64,000 nucleotides of DNA from Neospora caninum Liverpool (taxonomy: Eukaryota; Apicomplexa; Conoidasida; Eucoccidiorida; Sarcocystidae): NCBI RefSeq assembly GCF_000208865.1, contig NC_018398.1, positions 2,852,001 to 2,916,000 of the forward strand, in the 5' to 3' direction. Below, piece by piece: positions 47,942 to 60,269 of the stretch (positions are counted from its first letter, which is position 1; every line of letters starts with the position of its first letter). A program made the position numbers and the translations under genes. Below the pieces are notes generated by a model. The model was given only the letters and a program-made list of their open reading frames with translations. It had not been told where the DNA came from and did not search any database.

Positions 47942-50823
47942 ATGGCGCAGTCGGCTCGCTTTCGTGGGTCGTTTGATCCTCTTGGGGCAGACAGTGTGAG
48001 GGCGTTGTGTAAGCTTCTGAATCCAGAAGACGAGGACGAAGTAGAGCTCGCTGGCAGGACGGTTCAGCGATCCCACATGAGTCCAGGAGATCTCCATGAA
48101 GGAAATAAGCCAACAGCAAAGCCAAACGTTAAAGTTGAAGCCAAGGTACCTTTCACATTACCGTCCCCGATGGACATCGTCGAGTGCATTCTGTCCTGTG
48201 AAAATGCCTTCCATGAAGCTGTCTGTGATCGTGCGAAGAGGTCTAGTATGGTTGGAACACACAGCTCTCCAAATGCTCTGAACGACAGACCGATGCTGAA
48301 TTCATGTAACCCCCCACGGAAAGGCTGCGCTTCAAGAAAAAAGAATCCGTCCTTGGAGGCACGCCAGCCGCGTGGCATGTGAGGAGCAGCCAAGGGGGGG
48401 CGGCGCACAATCGGTAAAACGCAAGTCTGCTCAGAGGCACAAATGTGACAGCGTGCGTGACCAGTGCGGTGTGTCGGTCGTGTCTTCGCAAAAAAGGGAA
48501 CAGCAAAGAGTTTTCCCGGCCACCTACAGAAGTGGACCACCACCTGAAGACGTCATTTGTGGTGCTGTCGGCACGACCTAAAAGTATCCCTGTAATCTCG
48601 ATTCCGTAGCTTGAAAAAAAAGAGCATTTCCAGAGATTCGTAGCGGTGCTGCCGCGACACCACCCCCTGGTCTCTGTGGTTGCAGGTGAGAAGGCCCCAT
48701 GGCCTGAGCAGAAACGACAAGTCGACTTCCTTGAACGGGAACACACCGGCGGGTCAGGGCAAAGACTCTCGTGTACTGCCGGAATATGAGGTGAGAAAGG
48801 TGAACAGTCGGAAGAACGGGGAGGTCACTGCACTGGCGTCTACTCGCTCTTGAGGCAATGAGCATTCGGTTAAGCAGGACTGCGTAGTTCTTCTGTAGCA
48901 CCCTATTACAGATACAAAGCCGCTACCACGTGCTCCTTACAAACTTCGATTGGCTGCCAAGGAAGGACCAGGCCATCGTGAGCGGAGTTTTCCGATTGAG
49001 GCACTCTGTTCGAATGACCACGCTCAGTTATTGCGTCGAAAGCAGATTTTTAGGGCAATAGCCTTGTCCAGCGGCCCCCAAAGGAAACGTAGGCGGCACC
49101 GCATGCCGTGCTGGTTCTACAGCAGGTACCGGATTTTTTCCCTCGGTATCAGAAACCAAGAGTTGCAACGTACTATTCACACAACTAAAGATGTAGGCGA
49201 GAGCAAATGGCCCTAACATCGTCGCATACTGAAGAAACTGGAATCCAGTTTTTCCTTGGATAATTCTCTAGCGATAGCGGGTCTCCCTCCTTGCGTTGTT
49301 TCGCAGATACTCCACCAGCAGACTGTCGGCTCTGAGGACGTTTTTCTCGGGATTAGCGGCAAAGATCCATCATCAGATCACTGCGACAAACTCGTGGCCA
49401 AGGTACAACGGGCTTCCTGTTAGCGGTCAATCAGCGCCTGCGAAAATCACGAAAGAGAGAAGACTCCACTTTTTCCCCCTTGGCTTCTGGCGTGGTGTGC
49501 ATCGCTGCCAATTCCCAGGTGAAGCTTCCTGACACAGAATTGAAGGCAATTACGTTGGAGGTGAGTAGTGGCGAGGACGCCTGAGAGAGCGACAGATAGT
49601 GTGTGCTGAACTACGCAGTTGATACAGGGTCATTTCTGCACCACATTTCCCGTGTCTGCAGTGGGGGCCCCCATGGGACGTCGGTGACTGCCTAAACGTG
49701 GGAAGAATGGCTGTATCTTTCTTTGCACAGGTCGAGGACCATCGCCTCTTGGTCGAGACGCCGGTGCATCGGCTTAATCTGCCTCTGTCAAACCCAGGTA
49801 AGGGAGAGCCACCTGGGCACCGTGTGCCCTTGCGGAGGTTTTGTACCAGGGAACGAGCTGCCGAACCGTTCCCACCGTTTTAACCTAGAGGGAAAAAACG
49901 GCGGCAGGAGTAAGAGCCGGCAGATCGGCGTTACAACTACACTACTACGCAGACGTTCTGTTCTTCATTTTCAGTTCATGCCGATCAGAGCAAGGCTCAA
50001 TGGAATGCAGAACTGAACACCCTTTCCATTACGGTGAGTCGTAGCGGGGACGATACCAAAGGCTGCCGGCACAGTGGTTGAGGAAAGACAGCCATTCACT
50101 GGAGTGGAAAACGAGTCACTAAAAAGGACTTAGTGCAGTGCCGGTGAGACTGAAAAGCAAAGACTTCACCTTAATCGCGTTCATACCTAACACACGACTA
50201 GACACATTTCCCCTTGTCACCTAGGAAAACACGCCCAACTGAAACGCGTGAACTTGCTCCCTCGGTGCCATTCTACAAATGACGCGTGTGGGTGGCGTCC
50301 CTCATCATTTTGCATGGGTCTGCAGACGAACACTCGCCACATCTCTTTGTTGCCTTGCTGGCCGTATGCAGATGCCTATCAAACGAGACATACAGTATGT
50401 GCAAATGTGAACAAACGCAACGGCCTCGTTTCGCGTGAAGCAAATCGACGCGAGAGAAAAGAATGGATTCCCCCCCGCTCCGACCGATAGGATATTCCTT
50501 TACAAATGTGTGTCCAACCAACCATTGGGTGGGAACGCGGCCGCCCTGCTACGCTCTTCAGATGCCAAGGGGGGGCTGTTGAGCACCGGTTCTCCCCACA
50601 ACGGCTGAATAAACGAACAGATTTTGAAAGCAAGACTTTCGAGACTGCTGATGTTCAAAGACGCAGGATTACACGACACTGCAATAACGGCGTGCCCCTC
50701 AGCGGAGAATGGACTCACAGCGAATACCGATTCCACACTCTCCTCTGCTATTGAATCGAAGCTACCAGGGTGACTCAACACACAGCAGATACGCTCTCAA
50801 TTCTACAGGTTACGGTTCCTTGA
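47942..50823 (+). CDS. DNAAF6: DNAAF6/PIH1D3, axonemal dynein assembly factor
   Basis: PIH1-family co-chaperone that, with HSP90/R2TP-type machinery, pre-assembles axonemal dynein arms in the cytoplasm. Exons, all phase-consistent: 47942-48145, 48686-48790, 49307-49402, 49519-49560, 49731-49797, 49975-50033, 50809-50823, giving about 195 residues (human protein about 214). Key segments: DPLGADSVRALCKLL near the N-terminus, RVLPEYE joined to ILHQQTVGSEDVFLGISGKDP (family: PEYEI…Q-VG-ED-F-G-S-KDPS), VKLPDTELKAITLE, and HRLNLPL in the CS/p23-like domain. The last exon adds only VTVP and a stop, closing the final beta strand (LSITVTVP). In a coccidian the likely site of action is the flagellated male gamete. 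It is transcribed divergently from symplekin. Confidence 0.92.
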
Positions 50824-51556
50824 TGACACGACTGATATGCAGGGAGAGTTGCCGCATCAAAAGATTTCGTGGTTGCCTCCAGCTTACACATCGCACGACA
50901 GCAGAACACGGTTGACCGGGTCAGACAAGAACAACTCTCTTCTAGTGTCCATGAGACAACGGAGCTGCTGAGACACTGTACATGGTTTCGTGTTTTTCCG
51001 ATTTTAATGTTCTAACCTCGTGTCTTGTGCCTGCGCTAGTTGCGGGTCGACATATACATTTGCATCGTGGTCTATAGCACAGTGTCGATTATTCGAAACC
51101 GCAACATCTACTGCAGTCTTCCTAACGTAAGTGCAAAAAGTGTTTGTGGATCTGCTCTTCCTTACGACAGCTGCTCTCGCTCCCATCTTTCACTTGCTAC
51201 ACCGCTACTGTGGCAGCAGACACAAGACTACCCTGCAATTGCTTGATGGGGATACGCCAGTCTGCATCAGTCGTTGTTACCTACGGAGCTTACACTCCCG
51301 GGCACCTTTATGCACCTTATGCACACGAAGACAGGAGTCTCAGTCTCCAGCAAAAAAACAGAAAAAAAAACAAAGGAAAGCCAGGCAGTACGAACACATG
51401 GTCCGTACTCTCAAGGCACCAGGCACGAGGAGGCCGGCTTAAACCGCGTCTGTTGACGGGAAATGCAGAGGACACACAAAAGACGAAAAAAAAATCCGGT
51501 TGGAGAGTACTCCTATATACGGAATACGTAAGAGACGAGAGGACAGTCTAATGACC
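50824..51556. other. Convergent gap, nothing recognised
   Basis: 3' ends of DNAAF6 and of the thioredoxin-like gene meet here. No exon or RNA gene was recognised. Confidence 0.6.
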
Positions 51557-53433
51557 TTAGTCCTTCTTCTTTATGCTTCTCGAAGCGACAGCACTGCGTT
51601 TCTGTTCCTTCTTGGAGCAGCACAGGTTGCAGAGGCATGTCAAGAGGATACCGGAGAACATGCCGATGAAGAACAGAAGGAAGAATGGCAAAGGCGCGTG
51701 GTAGACGATCCCTTGCAGTTGCAGGAAAGCCGAAATCAGTTCATCCTTCAGAACGTCGAGAGTTGTAAGGGGAGAGGGGATCGTCTGTACAGAAGAGACG
51801 CAAAGTATGGCCACACAGTGCAACGAAGCGGGAAGCTATCAAAACACGCCGTCCGTTATGGAAATGGAAAAAGGGGACGAGTCGAACATCCACAGAACGT
51901 ATCCGACGTGAGGGCTAGAGTGCAACCCTGTCGTTCGAGCACTAAACCACGATACCGTGAATGACGGACTGTCGGCAGAGACAGCGTCCATCAACAAAAC
52001 GAACTGTCCGTTCGTCTCTGATCATGCACTTCTGGAAATGTGAATCTCCGCCCTTCTACAACTGTTGCTTGTACATCGGCTTCCCCCTTCGCGTCCACAC
52101 TTTCAGCACCGGGGCCGGCAAGGTCCCAATACACTCAAACAGTGCGACCAGTCCACAACTGTCTGCCTATAACGCATTTAAACACGCGACCCTACCCCTG
52201 AGCCTGACGCTCTCTGATCATTGCCAGCTACCAGACCGACTGTGAAAAGGGGTCCGCGAAAACCCGCAGAAACGATTACAGACTGCCGTTCGAACAGAAG
52301 CTGGCAGGAATCCCGATATGCGTCGTCCGGACGCGTAACGGGGTTCCTTCTTCACTCGTAGCCTCACCTCGCCTTCAACAGATTTCCAGCCGCCCTCGGC
52401 GAAAGCCTTCAGCTTCTCCACGCTGCGTTCACCGCGGTACTCGTACATCTTTCCCTGGAGAGAAAGCCCAGTACGCAGGAGAGAAGCAACAAAATAACAG
52501 TTCTTCCCTAGAGACAAGAGTTCCTCCAGCCTGAAGCACACGACAACGCGGCACTACAGCTACGCAACAACCTTACATTGGCGAGGTAATAGAGGGTGGG
52601 GAATCCCTGAATCTTGAAGCGTTTGGCAGTGATGCTGTTGCTTGTTGCATCGAGTTTCGCCACGTTAATTTTTCCGCTCAGCTCTTTGGCCAAGTCCTCC
52701 CACGCGTTCGCCATCGCCTTGCAGTGGCCGCACCACGGGGCATAGAACTTGACAAACCAGTGGCCTGGAAAAAGGATTCCCAGAGACGAAAAACAATGAA
52801 TGGCTCTCGGATAATGATAAAGACCAGAGGTTCACATAAAAGAGGGGGTACTGACTCCGCGTCGTAGCTGGCCGAGACGCGTGGCCATCCCCGGCGGCTG
52901 TCCCCCTCCCGAAAGGCGCGTCCCGCCAGCATTACAGTTGAAATTTCGGATGCAAACACGCAGAGGGAAGTGAGGATGGTAAGCCGTGAAAACGGCCCAT
53001 CGTTCGACGGGAAGTGACCACCGTACAAACCCCCCACGCCGTCTTTGCTTTCCACAGACACTTCTGTCCATACACTGCACACATGCGCACGGCCACACGA
53101 GCGCAACTGTCGCAGTTTGAAGGTGACAGGGCACACACGAGCCGTTCTTTCCAGCAGGCAGGAAAACCGTCGACGTTTCTTACCTGTGGTGGCTCCCGTA
53201 GATGCTTGCGTGTCATGCTCGAAGCTTGCGTCCGTCAGTTCCTTTACCGCCGGTGGGGGTGTGGCCGGGGCGGCTGCCGCAAAGACGGAAAGTGCAATGA
53301 GGGAAACAACGCACACACCAGCCGCGAGACAAGTCGCAAAACGCCTCGTTTGACGTCTGTTTTCTCTGCAGACTTGCTGCTTCTTCAGGGCGACCGTCAC
53401 CAAAGCGGCGCCGTCTGCCGGAGAGCCCAACAT
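51557..53433 (-). CDS. Thioredoxin-related ER membrane protein (TMX-like)
   Basis: Protein-disulfide-isomerase family, TMX-type. Exons in reading order: 53433-53184, 52764-52577, 52454-52368, 51784-51557, all in phase, 250 residues. The N-terminus has a hydrophobic signal or anchor (residues about 35-58, CLAAGVCVVSLIALSVFAAA). A thioredoxin domain follows with active site APWCGHCK, the KLDAT strand, the cis-Pro loop GFPTLYYL and GKMYEYRGERS. Near the C-terminus a single membrane helix (FFLLFFIGMFSGILLTCLC) precedes a cytosolic Lys-rich tail ending KKKD, a KKXX-type ER retrieval signal. It probably catalyses thiol-disulfide exchange in the ER lumen. The upstream frame to 53871 is leader; 53433 is chosen because the signal follows it at normal distance. 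Confidence 0.88.
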
Positions 53434-54138
53434 TGTTCGAAGAAAGGTTAAAAAAATGGGGGAGGCTGCGAAGACACACGCGCTGGCAACGAAGCCCAGT
53501 CCAGAAAAGGGGTCAGAGGCGGGGACGTGAGTACGAGAAAACACACAGGGATACACCTCCCCAGAAACCGCGTAGAAAGTGAAGAAAAGATGACAATTGC
53601 TAGAGAGGACAAGGACACTGGCGTCCTTGCGTCGGGGCATGTCACATAGCCGCGCACACTTTGTTGCCGACCACCGCTCGACCGGAACCACACGTACTAC
53701 GTGGACACAACACCGGGGGGCTGCGCACACACGATGTGGCCGCATGCTTAGATCATAAACCAGGGGCAGCTTCACGGAAATCCCCATTTCTCGCCCCTTT
53801 TTAGCAGAGACGTTTTCGACACGAGTACTCGAGACGGCACAACCATACCGACAGTGAAGCGGTTTGCACACAGATCTACTTATTTAGTAGCAAATGTGTA
53901 GCATGCGCTGTCTTGAGTGAACGCACCCGCACACTTTTTGTAGCTTCAAAACAACAGACAACCAGAGATGACGCGTCCCAGTTTTCCACTGTTCTGGGCA
54001 CCACTCTCTCACAAGACGTTTTATTTGTGAAGTTTGCTGCGCAAGTGTGGTGGGCACAGAAAAAGCTGCAGAGATGAAGGCCAATTTTCAGAGAAAAGTC
54101 CGTACCGACCAGTTCGCTGGCGTGCCTTCGAGTAATCG
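53434..54138. other. Divergent intergenic region
   Basis: Lies between the start of the minus-strand TMX-like gene and the start of the plus-strand unidentified gene. It should contain both promoters. No specific motif was recognised. Confidence 0.5.
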
Positions 54139-55577
54139 ATGACCAGGCGAGCCGTCACCACCACGCTTGTGGGAGAGTTTCACTGGCCAGCGTCTTGTAT
54201 GGAGCACTGCATTCCCGTACTGTCGACTGAACAGCTTTTGGCCCCCCAACTGGCTGTTAAGAAAAAACACCTGGGTAGACAGGTTAGACTTTTGCACACA
54301 CGCTCGTGGTCATCTCTGGTGGAGACCACCAGCCTGCAATCTCATAGTCAAGCTATAAGCCTTGACAGGCTACGGCCACTTCCAGCAAGCACAAGGAGAA
54401 ATGGGTGTAGCGGACTGGCAGAACAACTACTTCCTTCAGTCCGCTTGCTTCGCTCGATCGCAGTCGAACATGCGTTGCACGTGTTTGCAGTTGCTGTCCT
54501 GGATCTTTTCTTCGAAGCCCCCCCCTTCACGGTCGAGCAAACTGCTGTAAAAAAGATAAGGCAACTTTCCAAGAGATTCCTACAGGATTCAAAGGTTTTG
54601 TTTTGTCGTTGGCATACCAGTGGTTTACGTTAAACCGTAACACGTTATACACCCCGTATAAAGTACCATGGTGCGAGGTGTGGCAAGCTCACGTGTAGCT
54701 TGGCTGAATGACCTGAGCTGTGTTAGACTCCGTGTGTATTTCCGTTATGCCATTTCCAGTGCACCGCTAACGTGGATTTGGGTTCTCTGTGTGGTATCCT
54801 CTCTGCGTAAACAGGAAAAACGGGTAACTCAACCCCTCTCCTCTCTTCCGGAGCCGCCGATACTTCGTTACATCGAGGCCTGGGTAATACCCCAGACTAT
54901 TTTTTGTCCCTTGACTAGGCCCCCCCCCCCTCGAGTAAAACTAAGTTTTGTGTCACTGCCACAGTCGTTGTCATTTCCAGGACGATTGCCTTTGTGCGGG
55001 CATATCGATGTTTTGGTTGTCTTCGACCGATTCAGCGGATTTAATCTCTCCGTCGATGAGAACGGAAGGGACACACAATGGAACCAGGCTACGCCACCAC
55101 AGGGTATCTTATTACAACAGCGGCACTATGGAAGAACACTCAACCGCAATTTGTGAAGACATGAATAGAACAAATTCGCCGCATACTTCCAACGGTTAGA
55201 GCATGGATCACGTCGAATAGAGCATAAGGGACCCACTCGGAGCGCGCAACAGTAGAAGTACCACTGTCTGAATGCGTGGAGGCATGTGAATTGAAACGCT
55301 CCGGCTCTCGCTCTCTCGAACAGCCTTACCAAAACGAATTCCCCCTCAACCTTTGTCTGCGCGGCTCCGCTTGGCCAGACAGGCGGTAGAAGCATCTGTA
55401 CTGCAGTTCCACTGCGATGTACGTACAAAAATGCAGGCAATGAACGGACTTAACAAGAGGTTGCAAAATATAGAATCCCTAGGCCTGACTGCATTCCTGC
55501 GATTGTTGGGCATCGCGCAGGAACGCGTCCTCGACGTTTCACGTACTTCAAACAATCAAGGCCACCCAATGGAATGA
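54139..55577 (+). CDS. Unidentified small multi-exon protein
   Basis: A phase-consistent model: 54139-54274 (starts MTRRAVTTTLVGEFHW), 54422-54594 (QLLPSVRLLRSIAVEHALHV, PPFTVEQTAVKKIRQLSKRF), possibly a 9-base exon near 54824, 54981-55103, and 55383-55577 (VEASVLQFHCDVRTKMQAMN, LQNIESLGLTAFLRLLGIAQ, stop). The product would be about 210 mostly helical residues without signal peptide or membrane segment. No family was recognised. The helix-rich character could suit a small complex subunit, but that is a guess. It converges on the PAP2 gene. The first two and last exons look strongest; the middle is doubtful. Confidence 0.45.
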
Positions 55578-55902
55578 CCCGTGCCACACTGCTGGCGCGA
55601 CACAAGGAATCACCCGCCGCACGAATACACGTACGCGCATACACATTAATCACATATGCATCATGACACACAATACCATTAGGACCGCTAATTGATAAGA
55701 AACATGGGACCTCAACGCTCATTTAGCAGCACAGAAACACGAGGTTCTAGCATTGTTCATTGATAATTATTTGTTAACTGGCATACCACTGCCAGTCGCG
55801 CCATCCCGATGTTTCCCACTGTTAAATGATACAGTCCTGCACGTCCAAGCGAAGGACACCTCGAGAGTCATTCAAAAGTCCTCAGCATACCCCGGTTAAA
55901 CT
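55578..55902. other. Convergent gap, nothing recognised
   Basis: AT-rich 3' flank shared by the unidentified plus-strand gene and PAP2. No feature seen. Confidence 0.6.
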
Positions 55903-56865
55903 TTAAACAGTTTCTTCCAGTTCCTCCTCAATTCTCTCTTTGACCCCCCCCTTTTTGTAGGAGCCAAGCGCAGCGATGTAAAAGGTCGTAAATATAGCAC
56001 AGCAGGCCCCGATAACAAAACCCGCCACCACATCGCCGGGGTGGTGGAACTTGTCCTTTATCCGAGATAGGCCGATAAACAGAGCAACACCGAACGCAAC
56101 CAATTGCAAAAACGGACAAATGAGCCGGAGGATGCGCCAGGTGGTTTCTGCGGGTTTTGATGCAGCAGGGGAAGGCTTCACCCCGGACTTCCACAGCAAT
56201 ACGAGGCGGGACTGCAAGTACAACATTAGGTACAACATGGAGCACATACTTGTGCTGGAATGACCAGAGGGGAAAGACACGCGGGCTTCCTTAATTGCAG
56301 CTTTGTCTGTTCCAAGACACACAAACTTGTCTACGTAAAGGAATCCACTCGGATCGCTGCAAGTGATTTTTGTCCAGTCTGGCTGACATACGGTGAGGAA
56401 ATGCGGCCGGAGGCGCCCGACACATATTTTTGCGGTGAGCGTGATGGCGTAGCAGCTTAACAAAGCGAAGGCGAACCCCCCAAGGGACTGGTAATACAGT
56501 GCAATAATGCCACCCAGCTGGCAAAAGCCGAGGTTAACACGGCGTCCAAACCTTTCCCCGAACATAACCCATGTGACTGTGTCCACAACAATGATCACCA
56601 CAAGCGGGACCAAAAGGACAATCAGTGACGCTTCAAACGCTGGCACAGTCTGAGGGAGCAGCGGAAAGCGAATGCTGTCGTCGTTGCAAAAGAAGCCAAC
56701 AGCAGTGGGCTCAGCAAGAGACGCAAAAATGCAGTACCCCCCAACAGCGAGCGCACCGATAATTTGCAAAATGACAATGATAAACTGTGTTTTCCCCTTC
56801 ACACTCTCTCCCGCTGGTGCCAAAGACAACGGGCCAGAGCCCTCGCCCTTTTCCTGCTCCGTCAT
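55903..56865 (-). CDS. PAP2-family lipid phosphate phosphatase
   Basis: Intronless 320-residue integral membrane phosphatase of the PAP2/LPP type, expected to dephosphorylate phosphatidate, lysophosphatidate or related lipids. The ATG at 56865 is used; the open frame extends to 56880 without an earlier ATG. About six membrane helices are visible (for example IVILQIIGALAVGGYCIF, ASLIVLLVPLVVIIVV, LVAFGVALFIGL). All three PAP2 motifs are intact: KICVGRLRP (K-x6-RP), FPSGHSST (PSGH with the catalytic His) and SRIKDKFHHPGD (SR-x5-H-x3-D). The tail is acidic (ERIEEELEETV). It is the only clear single-exon gene in the window. Confidence 0.96.
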   Translation of the reverse strand: MTEQEKGEGSGPLSLAPAGESVKGKTQFIIVILQIIGALAVGGYCIFASLAEPTAVGFFCNDDSIRFPLLPQTVPAFEASLIVLLVPLVVIIVVDTVTWVMFGERFGRRVNLGFCQLGGIIALYYQSLGGFAFALLSCYAITLTAKICVGRLRPHFLTVCQPDWTKITCSDPSGFLYVDKFVCLGTDKAAIKEARVSFPSGHSSTSMCSMLYLMLYLQSRLVLLWKSGVKPSPAASKPAETTWRILRLICPFLQLVAFGVALFIGLSRIKDKFHHPGDVVAGFVIGACCAIFTTFYIAALGSYKKGGVKERIEEELEETV

Positions 56866-57751
56866 AGTAATGCATCCCAACGAGTTAACTGTAGGGAGTC
56901 TCCTGCCGCCACAACAAACCAGCCGCAGCTGAAGATTGGCGTTTCAGTTTAAGATTGACACGACACGGAACCGAGACGGCAGCCCCAGGCACCCTCTCCA
57001 CGGCACGAAAAACATGCCGTCTGTTGAGAAAGGGCCGATGGCCGAGAAGGACTCGTGTTCCTCCACGACTCTGAGAAAGACAGCGTGAAGCGACTTGTCT
57101 GTTAGTCCAAGATGAATTGAAGGTCGCCGCCGGCGGCGCAATCGGACAAGTTTCTTTGATCGAGCAAGAATGCATGCTAGAACGGCCTAGAGACCTTTCG
57201 CATGTGCCCTGACCTCGATTGAACCCGCAGGACGAGACTGAAGCCTGCTGTACACTTTTTAACTCAGCTGCGGCTCAGCCCAATCGCGTCGCAAAGATTC
57301 CGCCCCTCGCTATCAAAAGTGCAGCTGGAGCACATCAGCGCACTCTGCTGCCCCACGCGCGCGCGCCGTCAACAGACCACAGTAGCGAGCAAAACCATGC
57401 CAGGTTGCGAGACACCAAGCGACGTTCATCTTGGATGTTCCAGCTAGCGGTCCCTTTCCGTCACTGTATAGATGTGTTTGTGTGCCACTGCACCGCAAAA
57501 CCCAGAGACTGCTAGAACTGTTCAAGGATGTGCTAGAGGCGTGCGATTTCGTTTTCTGGGACGTAAGTGGAGAAAGCCTCGACACACTGAATTTGTATGG
57601 CAGAAGCGATAGAAGTGAAAAGGAGTGACTAATACGGATGCCCCTGAAGGAGGGTGCGGCAACCCGGTCGAGAGCCGATGTGTCGGCAACGAGGCAAAAC
57701 GAGCAAGTACAGCGAACTGCTTCATTTACGTCTGTTTTCCATGGTTGGCGA
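56866..57751. other. Intergenic region upstream of PAP2
   Basis: Probable PAP2 promoter and the 3' flank of the next minus-strand gene. A plus-strand frame at 57431-57628 has a helical look but no supporting splice or family evidence. Confidence 0.45.
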
Positions 57752-60269
57752 CTATATTTTATGAGCGCTCGACCGAATCATGTTGCGACCGCTACGCGCG
57801 TTCGGCGAGACCGTCAAAAAAGCGAAATACTGGTGTAGCAGATCAACCTTAGACTGAATGACCGCAGGATACTCCATTAAATTCGTCCCTGTTGTGCCCC
57901 AATGAGGATCCGCACCGAAGTTCCCACAGGGTTTTGTGTCGTTACTACGCAATCTGGTGACACACCACATGGCCACCAGGACCGGAAGACGGACCGTCGG
58001 TGACAGGACGAGAGAGACGTCGTGCGGCCGAGCCTGTGAAACAGGAGTCTTGATCGGGTGGATCCTTTAGCGGCTGAAATTCACGATGAGCATGAGAGTG
58101 GGAAGGCGTGAAATTTCTTTGATGGCACCAGCGAGAAGTTTCTTGGCCGCAGCGAACGCTAGACCTGATTCCACCCGTGGCTTCTTGCTTGATCGGTTAA
58201 AGGTCTTCGCTGTGAGTCACTCCCCAACTGCACGCAAGAAGTCTATGGTGAACACAAGGCTTTCATTGCCAGAGGCGTATTGGACTAGAGTGTTAAAAAC
58301 CTGAATTCAAGTTGTTAAACTACCCCTCCGAAACACCAAGTGGAGGAAGTCCCAGCGCACGGGAGCACCTGACGGTCGCAACCAACTTTTTGAGCACGAC
58401 CAACTCCCCACAGCACACGTGGCAGATGTGGTGCGAACCGTGTGAAATGGTTCCTGTCTCCTATTTTTTGGAAGGCGGAACCTTCAGGTCTACTCCGCAC
58501 TCTGTCGTTCACTGTTTTCCTGTGGAGACAGAAACTCTGCGACTGAACGGAATTCTGGCTCCGCGACGCGGGGCTCCCACCAGACCAGACGTATAAGCTA
58601 TAGTTTTTACCTTCTGCACAAGATCCCATACGCATGTACCAAGGAAGGTAGTAGAACTAAAGGTTCCTCGACCTGCGTATGCATCGCTTCGCACCTCACC
58701 ATCGTTCCTAAGTACCCCGTTCTTAACCGGAGTCGCGTTTCCAGCTGTGTGTCAGTTCACCGTCGACAGCAGTCCCACTTTAGTCACGTGCCCATCACGT
58801 GGTGGGAGTGCTCGTCTCAAATCTAAAATCCAGCGCTGTTGGTTGCCAAGAACCACCTTTTTCTGGAAGACGCAGGCTCGAGCCAGGCCTCATAGAAAGA
58901 CTGTTTGCTGGTCGTGAAGGCTACACGCAATAGCCTTCTGTAAAGCTTCCAAGAGACTGCACACAAGGCCTCTAAATCGCTACAGCGCAGACCGCTCTCC
59001 ATATAATCTGACCCCCCCCCCCCTTCCCCCGGGTTCCAGGAGGTAGTGGAACAAATTGAACGAATGAACTTTTCCGCTGGTTAGCATGATGCGGAGCACA
59101 TGACTCATATCGCGTGAAATGAAAGGGGTATGCACCAGTAGAAGTGCACGAAAAGTGTTGACAACAGAGCTACATTCTGTGCATCTGCGACGGTAGGCCC
59201 CGAGCAGGACGGCGATTCACACAGGATAATGAGACCGAATTCATGGGCATACTGACACATTCACCAACGGCTGGGGGAGCTGGCGAGAGGGTACAGGTTT
59301 CGGTACGGACACGGCGGTATATTATGGTTCCCATGTTTGGTGACAAAAAAGATGTAAACCGCCGTGAGACGACTTCCACACAAGCAACCACCACCCAGCT
59401 CTCCGCATTGTTCAAACATGTGTTCAAAATGCTGTATTTGAGTTCGCAAACGCCCCTGGAAGTGACGCCACGAGGCCGCAGCGGTGGTGAACACTTGAGA
59501 GGCGTCAGCTAGACGATTTGTTTTTAACACTTTTCACTAGCTGCCGAGGCAATCGAAACAACTTGGCTGTGTTGCTGTCTGTTTTTTCCCCGACCCTTCC
59601 TTGACACTGACGCAGTAACCAGCAAAGAAGGGAGAGGGTGAGAACTAGCAGCCTCTGCAGATTCCATGTTTCTCTCTTGGCAATCGTCGGCTCATTGCGG
59701 GCGAACCCCAAGCGTGGCCTTCGTGCCTCTTGAACTCGCTCTCTCTCGCCACGCGGCAGCCTCCATCACACACGCCACCGGGGCTTGGCCCCGCAGCGCA
59801 AACTCCTTCAGCAGCTTATCACAGTAGGTTAGTCTTGAGTTTACGCTTCTATATCTCCTTTCACTCACGCTCCGTGACTGCCACGAGCATCCGGCAAGGT
59901 TTGCCTGCTCCTTTGCTGTCACTAGCGTGCACACCACGTGCTACGTGAACGCGGCAACTGGAAAAGCTGCCGCGCTTCTCTATTTTAGAATATGAGGCGC
60001 ATCGGCAGGTGCCTACAAGCTATTCCGCACTCGGGGAAGGACTCCGGGTGGAAAGACCGAAGCTGCAGAGTGGCAGACACCCGGCGGTTCATCAGAGAGA
60101 ATCATGTCCCCGGGGTCGGAATGGAAGGTTTGAGCGTACCCCTGCTGCTAGATCCCATTGATGTCACTTTGCTAAAAGTCCAACGAATGCTGTCATTCCT
60201 GTTTTTCGTCCACTTCGTCTGGCGCTTCTCATTCTGCTCCGTCAGTTCGCGCAAACGCTTCAAACACAT
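57752..60269 (-). CDS. Unidentified multi-exon protein
   Basis: A chain of minus-strand exons agrees in phase: 59508-59395 (ASWRHFQGRLRTQIQHFEHM), 58744-58611 (GRGTFSSTTFLGTCVWDLVQ), 58554-58387 (HFTRFAPHLPRVLWGVGRAQ), 58300-58221 (FNTLVQYASGNESLVFTIDF), and from 58187 (ESGLAFAAAKKLLAGAIKEI). A later block around 57976-57752 (HWGTTGTNLMEYPAVIQSKV) ends in a stop. Further upstream, an ATG at 60269 opens MCLKRLRELTEQNEKRQTKW, and a segment at about 59.8 kb has TYCDKLLKEFALRGQAPVAC; these joins are not closed. No domain, signal peptide or catalytic motif was recognised. The coding evidence is the run of compatible donors and acceptors. Both ends are provisional. Confidence 0.5.

Noticed and set aside
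57431..57628. Plus-strand frame with a helical segment (RLLELFKDVLEACDFVFWDV)
   Set aside because: Attractive composition but no acceptor/donor partners or family; opposite-strand gene ends nearby. Left as undecided.
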